From Galdieria partita (lineage: Eukaryota > Rhodophyta > Bangiophyceae > Galdieriales > Galdieriaceae), in the NCBI GenBank assembly GCA_025991245.1, contig BQMJ01000008.1:1-64000 (forward strand): a DNA stretch of 64,000 bases, written 5' to 3'. This document shows, piece by piece, positions 1 to 12,900 of the stretch; the first letter of the stretch is position 1; each line of letters opens with the position of its first letter. Position numbers and translations under genes: made by a program. The notes beneath the pieces are model-generated. The model ran no database searches, was not told the origin of the DNA, and saw nothing but the letters and a program-made list of their open reading frames with translations.

Positions 1-548
1 AATAAACCCTAAATAAACCCTAAATAAACCCTAATAAACCCTAATAAACCCTAATAAACCCTAATAAACCCTAATAAACCCTAATAAACCCTAATAAACC
101 CTAATAAACCCTAATAAACCCTAATAAACCCTAATAAACCCTAATAAACCCTAATAAACCCTAATAAACCCTAATAAACCCTAATAAACCCTAATAAACC
201 CTAATAAACCCTAATAAACCCTAATAAACCCTAATAAACCCTAATAAACCCTAAATAAACCCTAATAAACCCAATAAACCCTAAATAAACCCTAATAACC
301 CTAATAAACCCTAATAAACCCTAATAAACCCTAATAAACCCTAATAAACCCTAAATAAACCCTAATAAACCCTAAATAAACCCTAATAAACCCTAATAAA
401 CCCTAATAAACCCTAATAAACCCTAAATAAACCCTAATAAACCCTAAATAAACCCTAAATAAACCCTAATAAACCCTAAATAAACCCTAATAAACCCTAA
501 TAAACCCTAATAAACCCTAATAAACCCTAATAAACCCTTAATAAACCC
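1..548. repeat. Terminal telomere array (AATAAACCCT / AAATAAACCCT)
   Basis: The window opens with more than fifty tandem copies of a 10-base unit AATAAACCCT, with 11-base variants carrying an extra A, and a few degenerate units (one lacking the T of CCCT, one lacking As) around 270-300. The C-rich strand is the + strand, so the G-rich strand AGGGTTTATT runs toward the left, as expected for a left chromosome end. Homogeneous 10-mers occupy roughly 30-250; mixed 10/11-mers dominate 250-540. The last units at 535-548 grade into the subtelomeric repeat. The unit differs from the plant TTTAGGG and vertebrate TTAGGG types. Confidence 0.97.
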
Positions 549-889
549 TCAGTAAAACCTGAATAAGAAAGAAAAATGCCAAATTCCTCTTGTCGGCCTA
601 CACATACTTTACAATTCACTGCTTTTTTTTCTCTTGGTTGCAGTTCAAACGAAAGTCCGTTAATTGTATCTAGCCTCTTACTTTTGTTTGTTGTCTAGTA
701 TAATGAGTTACAAATTTTACTGTGTGTTTTTTGGCGTCTTGGCGACCTTTCTTGTGTGATATTTTTCTCTTATATTTGTATTTGAGGTATATTGCATAAA
801 TTCTTGGAAGCGAATAGAGAAAGTCTATATTGTGCTTTTAACTGGCGATTGTCCTTTTTTTGTTGAGGCATTTTTATGTACCGAATAAT
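549..889. repeat. Partial subtelomeric repeat unit next to the telomere
   Basis: This ~340-bp stretch is a second copy of the start of the unit beginning at about 890. Both begin with CAGTAAAACCTGAATAAGAAA, followed by a shared TACACATA..TTTACAATT stretch, ATTGC..TTTCAAACGAAAGTC and a TTTGTATTTGAG.TATATTGC stretch. The copies are clearly related but diverged by substitutions and small gaps. The piece looks like a repeat unit truncated by telomere attachment. No coding capacity is apparent. Confidence 0.8.
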
Positions 890-3800
890 AATCCTTCAGT
901 AAAACCTGAATAAGAAAGGAAAATGCCCACTCCCTTCTGCCAGCCTACACATATTTTACAATTTAGTGCATTTTTTCTCTTAATTGCATTTCAAACGAAA
1001 GTCTCTTAATTCTATCAAGCCTCTTATGTTTTCCTTTAGTCTAGTATAATTAGTCGCAAATTTCACTGAGTGTTTGATTGCGTTTTGGAGACTGTTCTTG
1101 TGGGTTATTTTTCCATTATATTTGTATTTGAGATATATTGCGTGAATACTTGGATATGATAGGAAAAAGTTTTTATTTTGCTGCTAACTTATGATTGTCC
1201 TTCATTTGTTTTTAGGCATTTTTATGTCGTGCTGTGTTGGTTTCAAATTTGAAGCTGTTTGTTTGATCGAAAATTTTTTTTGGGATGATTGTTGCCTTGA
1301 AACTCTCGTTTTTCATTGATTTTGTTGCGGAGCCATTTATTAAAGCTTCCTTTTGTTGTTTTTTACTTACTCTTGTGAAGCTGTATTCATTGGGTGAAGG
1401 ATCCTTTTTTCTTTATTCTGATGGATGAATGTTCCTTTTTCTATCCTGTTAGTTTCTTTCTATAGTATGTGACTTTTGTTAGAAACAGTAATAAAATTAA
1501 AAAAAATTAATAAACCCTGAAATAAAATTCCTATTGTTCTGTTCCAGGTCATTTGCATTCGAAATTTATTAGGTTTTTGGAAATCTCAATTCATTGGAGA
1601 AAAAAAACGAATTGGTTCTATCAAGACCTTTACTTTTTGTTGTAGTTTCGTAATAGTAATTAATTCTCAAACTATACTGCTTGTTCTGCCAGAGATCAAA
1701 TGACTTGCCATGTGAGGTATTTCTGCGTATGTTTGTATTTGTTGTTTACTACGGGTATTTAGGTAAAATTTTAGGATGCTATTTTTAATTCAAAGCCCTT
1801 TTGAGTTAAGGAATTTCTCTGTTGCTTTGCAATAATTCGAAATTTTGAGCTGTTTAGAAATTGTGAGCATTTTTCTTAATGGTAGCTTTTTTTAGTGTTA
1901 GCGTCATTAACTTCGTTCTTGATTGAAACAGTTGCACAGTAAGTTAATAGCTTTTTCTCATATTATGATACTCCGCTTTGTGTGGTATTTGTGCCGAATC
2001 TATTTGATGAAAATCCTTTTCGTTTCTGATATTGGATTAATTTACCTAGAATCGCCCAGTAAATATATTCCATTAGTCTTTGAACTTTTAGGTAAATATG
2101 CATATTTAACTTGAAATTCTACCCGAATGAAGGCTAATGAAACCAAAAGGAGGAAAAATTACTTATTGCTTTCAGCCAAAACGTACCTAGTTTTTCAATT
2201 CACTGAGCTCTAGTAGTCTCAAAGTAGGAGTGGGCAGAGTGAATTGTTTATGTCCGGTTTCTTATTTATGCTTTCTTGCACAAAGAATAGTTACGTATTG
2301 TTTTATTTTTTTTGCTTTCTGTGCTACTGACCATGTTTGGTTCCCTGTCAGCTACATTTTGTTTAAACTCTTTTTGGATTGAAAACTGGAGTTAGTTTTT
2401 TACATTCCTTCTTAAGTTCAAATTTTATAAAGAATGCACAATTTTCTGCTTCTTTTGTATCGTTTTGAGATTCTAGGTGGTTCGTTTAAATGGTACCCTT
2501 CTGATGGCGTTAGTTCAAGGAGCGAGCAATCTACGCGAACAAATCGTTGAAACATTCGAACAATCTGTCACTATGTAACCTTTTTCTTTCTTTGTTTTGT
2601 GCTGTCTTCATTGGTGTGTTCAAGGATTATCTCTTCTTCTTACTACTTTTTCTCCAGTGAGAAGAATTAGATTTTTTCTTCTGTATTTCAATGTGATATA
2701 GTTTCTGAGTTCGCATTCATCAAAAGTATTGCATTTTTTTCTCTGTGAGCAGATTGCTGTAACTTTTTTACTTCGTTTCACAAAGTTGAGAAATATCTGC
2801 CTGATGAGGACAGATTCATGGCACCAATGATGTAAAGAACAAGTGGTACATAAAAATTCTTCAATATATTCTCAAGTTTTTATTTCTCTAAAGGTTCTTT
2901 CTATGGCTTTTTTCTCAAATTGGTTTTTGTATTGTTCCTTTAGTAAACCGTATAAAGAGAGTCCTAAACTGATAATGCAAAAATTGCCTATTCCCCTTTG
3001 ATATATCGCAAAAACTTCTCTTCAATACCGTCTCATAATGCCAATGCAATAGAACTGAAAATAAAATTCTGAAATCTTTTTCTTTTTTTAACTGTTGTAA
3101 CAAGTTTTGGAATTTTTTTAAATTTTTATGCCTTGGTGTCATAGTAGCTTTTTCGTTGAATTTGTCTTTTCATATAGGTACTACATTGTAGCGATGATGT
3201 TCTTTGTTTATTGATTTTTCTTATTCAGATCGCTGCTGTCTTCAGTGCATACATAATAATAAGCTTTGAATATGTAGAATTTCGAAACTTTTGTTTCAAT
3301 GGTTTCGCCAAGATCTTCATGGTTGAACCTTACCTTATTAGAATTGTTTTTAGAAATTTGTCTTATATAACAAAATTCTAAGTATTGTTATTTTGTCATT
3401 TTATTGTATTCTACGGTGCAACGCTATTGAAAATTTAACCATTTGGTAAGTCGTTTCTGCTTTTTGATGGTCTTGAGACACTGCTTACTTCATTCTTTGA
3501 GTAGCCTTACTTGAAAGATAGTATCGGTATACATATTTAGCAAGAAGTAAACAGTGCTTATGCTATTCTTAGATTTTTGAAAGCAATACTTTGTGTTTTG
3601 GTAAACTTTTCGAGCCACCTTGTATCTGTTCTCTACAATGTCAAATTTTGAATCTCTTTGTCGCTTTTCAGTGTGCACTCTTATGTCACAGATTTTTGTT
3701 CAATTGTTACTTTTTAAGAATGAATGAGCTAGAAGGTTCAATTGTCGATTACGCTCTTTGTTTACATTTTAGAAAGTTCACTTGTTCGATCATTTCTCTT

Positions 3801-5395
3801 CTAGTACTACTGTCTGTTTTTCTTTTGTGTTTTATGTCTTATAACCCTTGAATGTGTAATGAAGTTTTCCTAGGTTTTATTATAGCTATGTACTAAACTG
3901 TTTGAGATAAGAATATATTGACTTTTTCTGTAGGCGGATTTGTTCTACTCTTTTTTTAACTAAATTGTGCATTATCACCTATTGTTTACCCCTGTGAACA
4001 ACTAGAAATATTGATGCCATAAAGGAAAAATAATGTATTGAAATTCTACAATTTTTTCACTTGGGCCAACCTCTCTAAATTCTTTCGTTTTCTATAGACT
4101 CTGTTCGAGACGATATTTTTATTGCTCTTCTAATGAACCGTAGATAATTTTAGAAAAACAGTTAAATTTTTTTTTACTTGAAACCACACGACTTTTCATT
4201 TTTTTTTCAAAAAGGCATGTGTTTTTCTCAATTCACTAAGTCGTCGTAAAAAAATGTAATAAAATATAAAATTAAGTGGTTTAACTCGATCACATACTTG
4301 TAAAATTGTATCAAGATTCTTCAAGATTTTAGTGATTTTGCCAATTTATCTCGAGTGACAAAGTAATTCTTCCTTTGAAATTTTTGGAATCACCCCCACA
4401 GTTGTATTGGTATTGCATGTTAGCGATATCCAGTTGTTCCATTTTTTTCACTTTTATTGAAGTTTTTAATTTTTGGGGGGAGCTGAGCAATTTGGTTATG
4501 AATTTGATATATTGCGAAATCTAAATTTGTTAATTTTTATAGCTACCATTTTGCATGAATTTTTTTCACCATAGTCGCTTTCGATATTGAAAAGCGACAT
4601 TTTTTCTAAAAGTAGAATCTTGTAACTGTTGGTTGTTACTATGTGATATCATAGTAACAGACACCTTTTTTGTAAAAGCTCTTTTTGCTTTCTTATGGTA
4701 ATCGGATCTATTGTGTTGTATTTTATGTTCATCGGCATAATATTATACACGAATTGTACCGTTGGTATATATAATGAAGACAAAGCAAGCCACGCCTTTT
4801 CCATAAAAAAGCCTCAAATGAATTGAACCGTTAGCAATTTAGCCACAAAAGTTCAACTTTTGTCTGTAGCATCTTCAATATTATATGCTTTATGTCAGTT
4901 TGACTATGCATTGAATGACAGCTTGAAGAGAAACATATCTCTCAAGAGCACTTTTCTTCCATGAATTCGTTGCATTTTTTTCTTGTTCTTTGAAATCGTC
5001 CTGTTGCTTTTGTTTTTCTCTTTAAATATATGAAATTTCTTTTGAGTATCTCAATTTGACATACGTACTAAATGAACTGCTTCCGACTAATATGATAGGT
5101 GTTTCTTTGAACATGTCCGATAGACTCTGCCTTTTTTTACTTCCCTTTTACACTGTAGACTAATGTCCATCCATGAGAACAATTAGAGATACTTATTCAA
5201 TAAAACAAGTAGTATATGGTAATTCTCCAACTTTTTTTAGAGATTCTATTTCTCCAAAGGCTTTTTATTCGAAGGTTCTTTTTACAATGGCTTCTTATTC
5301 TTCCTTTATTAAATACTAAAAAGAACCATTATCAAGGCTTAATAAAAAAAATTTTCTATCTTCCTCTATGATACGTCAAACCCCTTAATTAGACC
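890..5395. repeat. Subtelomeric ~4.5-kb repeat unit, copy A
   Basis: This unit aligns along its whole length with 5,396-9,895 at an offset of about 4,490-4,510 bases. Anchor pairs include the TGCATACATAATAATAAG word at ~3,246 and ~7,751, AGAGAAACATATCTCTCAAGAGCACTTTTC at ~4,928 and ~9,428, and GTAACTGTTGGTTGTTACTATGTG at ~4,622 and ~9,137. The unit is strongly T-rich on the + strand and has no convincing ORF; the short open frames are chance. Internal joints near 1,500 and 2,130 carry degenerate telomere-like words such as AATAAACCCTGAAATAAAA. Divergence between the copies suggests an old duplication. Confidence 0.85.
1490..1535. repeat. Interstitial telomere-like joint inside unit A
   Basis: The sequence AATTAATAAACCCTGAAAT contains a telomere-unit core (AATAAACCCT) inside otherwise unique repeat sequence. 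A matching joint lies in copy B at ~5,970-6,015 (AATTAATAAACCCTGATAAA). These mark boundaries between smaller related modules within the 4.5-kb unit. Confidence 0.6.
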
Positions 5396-8300
5396 CTAAA
5401 ACCTAAGAAAAAAGATGCATGCTCCCTTCTGCCAGGCTACACATATTTTGCAAGTCACTCATTTTTTTCATGAATGCATTAGAGGAGTTGCTTAATTCTA
5501 TCATGCTTTTTACCCTTGCTTCTAGAAGAATCAATTATGTCGCAAATTTTTTAAGAGTATTCTAGAGATGACGATGTGACTTTTTTTATGAGCTTTTTTT
5601 GGTTTTGTTTCTATTTGAGTTTTATTGCGAGAATGCTTCAAACGTAAAGAGAATGTTTACATTTTACTCGTAATCAATGGTCGCCCTTTTTTGGTTTAGA
5701 CATTTTTCTGTTGTTTTGTGGTGATTGAAAATTTTAAGCGGTTTGCTCAAATGGAAACTTTTTTGTAGTAACTGTTATTTTGACATTGTCGTCTTTCATT
5801 GTCCAAGTTGTAAAGCAATTTTTAAAGCTTTGATTACATATCAGTTTTCTTTGTTCTTCGTTGAAGCCTTATATGTTGTGTAAAAGATACTCGAGCTTTC
5901 TTATAATGGATGAATGTGTCTTTATTTATCCTGTTAATATTTTTCTATAATTTGTGACTTTAGATAAAAACAGCAATAAACCTTAATAAAAATTAATAAA
6001 CCCTGATAAAAAAGCTCCCATTGCCCTGTACCAAAACATCCGCATTTGAAAATTTATTATGTTCTCGGTCATCACAATGCATTAGAGAAAGAAAGTGAAT
6101 TGGTTATACCAAAACCTTTACTTTTGCTTTTAGTCTGGTGAAAATAATTATTCTCAAACTGTACTGCTTGTTTTGCCAGTGATGAAGTGACTTGCCTTGT
6201 GAGCTATCTTTTCGTACGTTTGTATTTTTTGTTTGTTACTGGAAAACCTAAGAATTTATTGAAAATTCTAAGGCGCTATTTTTTAAAGCTTTTTTGAGTT
6301 GAAGCATTTCTGTTGCTTTGCAGTAATTCGATATCGTGAGGTTTTTAGAAATTGTGAGTATTTTTCTTGATTGGTTCCTTTTTGTTGTTATTAACATTAT
6401 TACCGTCGTTCTTGATTGATTGAGTGGCACATTAAAGTGATAGAGTTTTTTCATATCATGATATTTTGCTTTGTCTTGTACTTTTGCCGAATCTATTTGG
6501 TGTATAATCCTTTGGTTTCTTATATTGGATGAATTTACCTTGAATCACCCTGTTAATGTCTTCCAATAGTGTTCGAAATTTTAGATAAATATGCATGTTT
6601 AACTTGAAATTACATCCTAATGAAACCTAATAAAACTGAAATAAGAAAAAAATGCTTATTGCTTTCAGCCAGGACATTCATTGTTTTTCGATTCGTTGCA
6701 CTCTAGTAGACTCAAAGTAGGAGTGGGCGGAGTAAATTGTTTATGTCTGATTTATTGTTTATGTTTTTTGCCAAAGAATAGTTACGTCTTGTTCTTTTTT
6801 TATGCTCGTTGTGCTTCTGACCAAGGTTGGTTTCCTGTAAGCTACACTTTGTTCAAGCTTTTTTTGGATTGGAAACTAGACTTAGTTGTTACATTCTTTG
6901 TTTTGTTCAAATTTTTTTTGGAGTTCACAAATCTTTGCTGTTTTTTGTATTTTTTCGAGAATTTAAGTGATTCGTTTGAATGGTACCCTTCTGGTGTCAT
7001 AAATCTAAGACGCGAGCATGTACGTGAACAAGTCGTTGCAACAGTAGAGCAATCTGACACTACTAACATTTTCATTTCTTTGTTTTTTACTGCTTTCATT
7101 GTTGTTTTCAAGGATTGTCCCTCCTTTGTACTACTTTTCCTCCAATGAGAAAAAAAATATTTTTTCTTCTGTATTTCAATGTGGTATAGTTACTAAATTC
7201 ACTTTCATCAAAAGTATTGTATTTTTCTTCTCTGTGGGCAGTTTGCTGTAACTTTTTCACTTCGTTTTACACGGTCGACAAATATCTACCCCACGAGAAC
7301 AGGTTCAAGGTACTCATGATGTAAGGAACATGTGGTATATGGAAATTCTTCAATGTATTCTCAAGTTTCTATTTCTCTAAATGCTTATTATTCTATGGAT
7401 TCCTTATAAAATTGGTATTTGTATTGTTCCTTTGATAAACTTTAAAAACAAGTGTAGCCCTTACAATGCAAAGATTGCCTATTCCCCTTTGATGTATTGC
7501 ATAAACTTCTCTTCAATACCTTTCCATAATGCCAATATAATAGAACTGAAACTGAAATGCTGAAATCGTTTTCTTTTTTCTTTTAATATTGTCATAAATT
7601 TTATAAATTCTTGAACTTTTTTATGCATTAATGACACAGTAATGTTTCACACAAATTTCTCTTTTCATATAGGTTCGTATGGGTATTACTTAGTAACGAT
7701 ATTGATATTTCTTTATTGATGTTTCTTATTAAGATCGTTGCTATCTTCGGTGCATACATAATAATAAGAGTTTAATTTAGATAGTTTCGAAACTTCTGTT
7801 TCGATCGTTTCACCAAGACCTTTATGGTTGAACCTTACCCTATGAAAATCGTCTTGAAAAATCTGTCTTAGATAGCAAAAATTTAAGTCGCGTAATTTGG
7901 TCACTTTGTTGTATTCTACGTTGCAGTGTTATTGAAAATGTAAACATTTGGTAGGTAGTTTTTACTTTCTGACGGCCTAAAGGTACTGCTTGTTTCATTC
8001 TGTGAGTACCCTTAACTTGAAATATAGTGTCGCTATACATATTTAGCAAAAAGTATACAATGCTTATGGTATTCTTGGATTTTCAAAAGCAAAACATTGT
8101 GTTTTGGTAAACTTTTCGAGCCGCCTTTTATCTATTCTCAACAATGCCAAACTGAGAATCAATTTGTTGGTTTTTCAGTGTGATTATTACTATGCCCTAG
8201 ATTCTTGCTCAATTGTCGTTTTCTAAGAATGATTGAATTAGGAGATTCAATCGTCGTATAGACTCTTAGTTCACAATTTAAAAAATTCAGCTTTTTGCTC

Positions 8301-9895
8301 CATTTTCTTCTAGTACTACTGTCTGTTTTCCTTTTGTGTCTTATGTCTTATAACCCTAATAATGTGTAATGAAGCTTTTCTAGGTTCTATTTCACCTATG
8401 TACTAAAATGTTCGAGGTGAGAATACGTTGATTTTTTGTATATGCAGATTTGTTCTACTATTTTTTTAACTAAATTTTGCATTATGACCTACTGTTTACC
8501 TCTGAGAACAACTAGAAATATTGATGCCCATAAAGGACAAATAATGTATTGAAATTCTTCAATTTTTTCACTTGGGCCGACCTCCTTAAATTCTTTCTTT
8601 TTCTATAGACTCTATTTGACACGATATTTTTATCGCTCTTCTAATGAACCCTAGATAATTTTAGAAAAACAGTTCAACTTTTTTTTATTTGAAAAGACAC
8701 GATTTTTCATTCCTTTTTCTAAAAGGCATGTGTTTTTCTCAATTCATTAGGTCGTCATAAAAGAATCTAATAGAGTATAAAAGTAAGCGGTTTATTTTAG
8801 GTTACATACTTGTCAAATTGTGTCAACATTTTTGAAGATTTTTGTGATTTTGCTAATTTATCTCGAGTGACAAAGTAATTCTTCCTTCGAAATTTTTTGG
8901 AATTACCCCACAGTTGTATATGCATTGCATGAAAACGATATCCAATGATTCCATTTCTTTCATTTTTATTGAAATTTTTAATTTTTCTTTAGGAGCTGAG
9001 CAATTTGGTTGTGAATTTGATATACTGCGAAATGTAAATCTGGTAATCTTTACAGCTACCGCTTTGCATGAATTTATTTTACCAAAGTCGTTTTCGATAT
9101 CGAAAAGTGACAATTTTTTTGAGGAGTATAACCTTGTAACTGTTGGTTGTTACTATGTGGCATCTTTTATCAGACACCTTTTTTTGTAAAAACTATTTTT
9201 GCTTTCTTATGGTAACTGGATACACCTGTTCCATTTTATGTTCTCGCATTATGTTATACTCGAATGGCAGTGTTGATACATATAAGGAAGATAAAGCAAG
9301 CTACATTTTTGCCATAAAAAAGTCTCAAATGAATGAAATAGTTAGCAATCTAGCCACAAAGATTCAATGTTGTTCTATAGCAACTTGGATTATGTCAGTT
9401 TGACTATGCTTCGAATGACAGCTTGTAGAGAAACATATCTCTCAAGAGCACTTTTCCTCCATGAGTTTGTTGTATTTTTATTCTTGTTCTTTGAAATCAT
9501 CCTGTTGTTTTTGTTTCTCTCCTTAAACATATAAAATGTCTTTTAAGTATTTCAATTTGAAAAAAGTACTGGATTGTTTCCGACTGAGAATATAGCAGGT
9601 TTTTCGTTGAACATGCATTTTGGACACTTCTTCTTACTATCTTTTGCATTGTCGACTAATGTCCGTTGAAGAAAACAATTAGAGATATACTTATTCAATA
9701 AAGACAAGTAGTATATGAGAATTCTTCGACTTTCTAGAGATTCTATCTCTCTCGCAGTCTCTCTTTTCTCTATGGGTTATTTTAAAAATCCCTATCTGTA
9801 TCGTTCATTTGTTAGTCTATAAGTGTACGAAAGAAAGAAAAGTTACAAAGGTCTATAAAAAAAAACAATTGTCTAGTGTCCTCTGACATCCGTCA
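5396..9895. repeat. Subtelomeric ~4.5-kb repeat unit, copy B
   Basis: This is the second full copy of the unit at 890-5,395, in the same orientation. It begins after a degenerate telomere-like joint (TAGACCCTAAAACCTAAG, ~5,387) and ends near 9,895, where its tail (TCTGACATCCGTCA) matches the tail of copy A (TCTATGATACGTCA, ~5,365). A 155-codon open frame at 6,681-7,148 has low-complexity, Phe/Leu/Cys-rich composition from T-rich sequence, and the matching part of copy A is not open, so I do not call it a gene. Confidence 0.85.
5970..6015. repeat. Interstitial telomere-like joint inside unit B
   Basis: The sequence includes AATAAACCTTAATAAA followed by AATTAATAAACCCTGATAAA, i.e. one or two degenerate telomere units. 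It is the counterpart of the joint at ~1,490-1,535 in copy A. A further degenerate joint (ATCCTAATGAAACCTAATAA) lies at ~6,612-6,632. Confidence 0.6.
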
Positions 9896-12800
9896 TGCGC
9901 TTTCCTTCAATGAATTATGTTCTTGTGAAACCAATGTTATGAAGCAAAGAATTATTTAATGATACACATATTTTGACTTACCTTGTTGCTTTCATATTCA
10001 GTAGTTTCGAAGTTTTTTTTTTGTTTGTTGATCCATTCGTGTCAATTCAATTTCGCCTATGAATCTTCATCCCCTAACATACTCGTGCACTTGTACCGCT
10101 TTTGACTGAGGAAACGTTTTCATTTGTTTAGAGCTAACATAACTCATTATTTACTTGAAATGTTGCTAAACTAAATCGGCTCCGTTTTCTGAAACGTCTT
10201 TGCTCGGAATCTACCAAATCACAGTCATTCTCAATTCATTGACAGTAGTTTTAAGAGTACAACCTTTTATGGCCTTGTGTTTCTTTGTGGTGTCTTATTT
10301 ATCATTTAGCCATCCGATAATGCAGTTTTTTACGTTTTCTGATACATTTATATTCCTTATTTCATTCTGTGAGTATCTTCGTACACTAATCTGCTACTTT
10401 GGTGATGGTATACATATTGAACCAAAAGTAAGCAATACCATACATATGCCATAAGAAAGCCTCCAACTGGAAGAAACAGTTAACAGTAACAACATAAATG
10501 TTCCATCATGTCTACTGTTCTTCATCTTTCTTCTTGCTTTATGTCTAGCTGGTCAATACTTTGCGCGATAACTATTAGAAGATTATATCACTGCGTGGCA
10601 TTTTTCCTTATTGGTCATATTGTACTTTCACTCTTTTTCTCTACAATCAATTTGTTCTTCTTTGTTTTCTTAGATTTAAATACTTTTTTAGTCTTTTAGT
10701 ATGCATTGCATAATATTTTGGTTTCTTCCTAGCTCTTTTCTCTAGAATTTTCTATTTGAAACTCTTTGTTTGGGAAGTCCTCCAAAAGAAATTCTATTTC
10801 TTCCATTATTACCATAAGAAATTTCAATTGCGCTTTTGCTTTTCATACTTTTCTTGTGTTTAAATCGGTACTTGGAGAATAGAAATTAAATGAATGCCTT
10901 CTTCTGGGGTACATATTCATTTTTACGATTTAATAGGAAGCAAGAGCAAGATTGAGACTAGATGTCTGTTTTAGTGACACAACTTGAAATACTGTGACAC
11001 TTGCGAAGTTGCAGGAAAAGCTCTACTTGTAATTATTCTGGTGTATTTGCAAAGTGGCTCAAGAATTTTCTCCTGTATCAAGTTTGGTAGAATGCACCAT
11101 AGAGATTTTGAATCAATCGTTGGTCTTTCCTCAACTTTTCCAGAGGACAATGGAATATGAAAGAAGAGCTTGGTAAGTTCGATTCTTTTACTCATCTATT
11201 TATGTTGACTTCGACCACTACTTATTTTTATATTTACAAATAAATAGCACTCTAGCCATCTTTTAGAGAGTTGGAGCTTACTCTTGGCTAATCGTGAAAA
11301 AGTTCATATGAAACAAGAAAACACAAATTAGTATATACAAACCATTTTCTACAACTTTTTTTCCAAAAATATCTGCTTTAAAAAAATTTCGAAAAATTTT
11401 TCAATTTTGTCGAGAATTGGCTACGTAGAGCAAAACACAGCCCATGACAGCCAAAGGGCAATAGAGGAAAGTGAGGGAAAATGAATCAATGAACCCTCAT
11501 GTGAACTAAAATAACTTCTTACTGGATTTCCCAACGACCCAGCTTGGATTCTAATTCTGCCTAGTAAAATCTACAATGCAACACAATCTACTAAGGTTCT
11601 ATATATTATTTGCTAATATTGTTTTCACAGATATCACTTTCTAATTTAGTCTCTTGTAAAGAATAGAGGTTTCTTTGTAAAATTGCATTTCTTCTTGTTG
11701 AGTGTGTATGGTTCTTGAATGTGTAGTTTTCTCCGGGTACTACTTTAGGTGTTACTTATGTTAATCTTTTTCCTCTTTCACATCACAGTGTAATTGGAAA
11801 TGATTTCAGCATTGTGCATTATAGACAACTTTATAGTTTTAATGTATTTTATTCTGAACCTTTTGTATGGTCCGCTTTTATATGTCTTCCTAATTATTTT
11901 AATTCGCCACTGGGTTATATAAAATTCGTAAACCCTTTCTTCTCCTAGACTGCCTTTAATTTAGAAATTTGCTTGTGTTTGTCCTTGTTTTGGCAGAGTA
12001 GTTTGTTTTGAGCTAATATTGTTGCCAGAAATTTTTGGTTTTTTTTTCTCTTTTCAATTGAATATTCTATGTGGAACTCTCACAAGTACATGTTGTCTTC
12101 AACAAGTTTCTGTGATAAATTTAGCTTCTCATGTCAATTGTCTTGCTTCTCTATTTATTGTTTTGATCGATATTGGGTTGTTTGAAACTTTTCTTTTAAA
12201 CTCTGGTCTTAGAAGCATTTTTGTATAGTTGTTCTTCATAATAAAGTTTTTCTTATGAAGCGATTCGAGAACTTTCTTTTTTTGGCGTTGGGTGATAGCT
12301 CTACTGCATTGGCCCCAGCTCTGTCCAATTATGAATAATTCTGATGGGCTGATTAGTAAAACTTGAATGGTCAATTCTAGTCTTTGCCTTTTTTTAAGAA
12401 TTTGCGTTGATTTTTTTGAAGTCTCTCTGTTTTCACCTTTCTGACTCAAAATGGCTAAACCTTGAGTTTCTCGCCTCTCCTGAATTGGGTTAAAGCATAT
12501 GCAAATTGCCAAGATTCGATTTCTTAGATATCGTCAATTGTATTTTTCTTCTATAATGGTCTTTTTTGTGCTGTGTATTGCAGTTGGTGTTTGTCTTTCT
12601 TTCTTCGCTAAAAGTCTTTCTCGTTTGTATATAAATGACAAGTTAATTTGTCTATAAATGAAATTACGTGTAGTGTACATTTTTTATTATCAATTGAAAG
12701 GAAAAAATTCCTTGCCTTTCAGACATTTTTATCATTATGACAATCTAAATGTTGGCTAGAGTTCTTCTTGTATAATTAACCAGTCACGAAATTCAGCGTG

Positions 12801-12900
12801 TATTCATTCACGGAAGCTAGACTTCTACGAAAATAAAATTTTAGCAACCGTACCCACCAGTATGAAGATCGATCGTTCAAGTAAACAGGGCATCAAGAAT
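9896..12900. other. T-rich subtelomeric sequence without recognised gene
   Basis: This stretch is still strongly T-rich on the + strand. At ~10,360-10,470 it contains a decayed fragment resembling part of the 4.5-kb unit (TTTCATTCTGTGAGTA and a GGTATACATATT word, also at ~7,993-8,043). The remainder (10,900-12,900) shows no repeat I can pair and no ORF with plausible protein composition. The longest open frame, 12,129-12,512 on the minus strand, reads as A-rich low-complexity Lys/Arg/Ser codons and matches nothing I know. Confidence 0.6.

Noticed and set aside
6681-7148. 155-codon open frame in the subtelomeric unit
   Set aside because: Composition is Phe/Leu/Cys/Val from T-rich DNA, a shadow frame is open on the other strand, and the equivalent part of the other copy is not open.
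12129-12512. 127-codon minus-strand open frame
   Set aside because: Lys/Arg/Ser low-complexity reading of T-rich + strand; no domain, and start context and splice signals unsupported.
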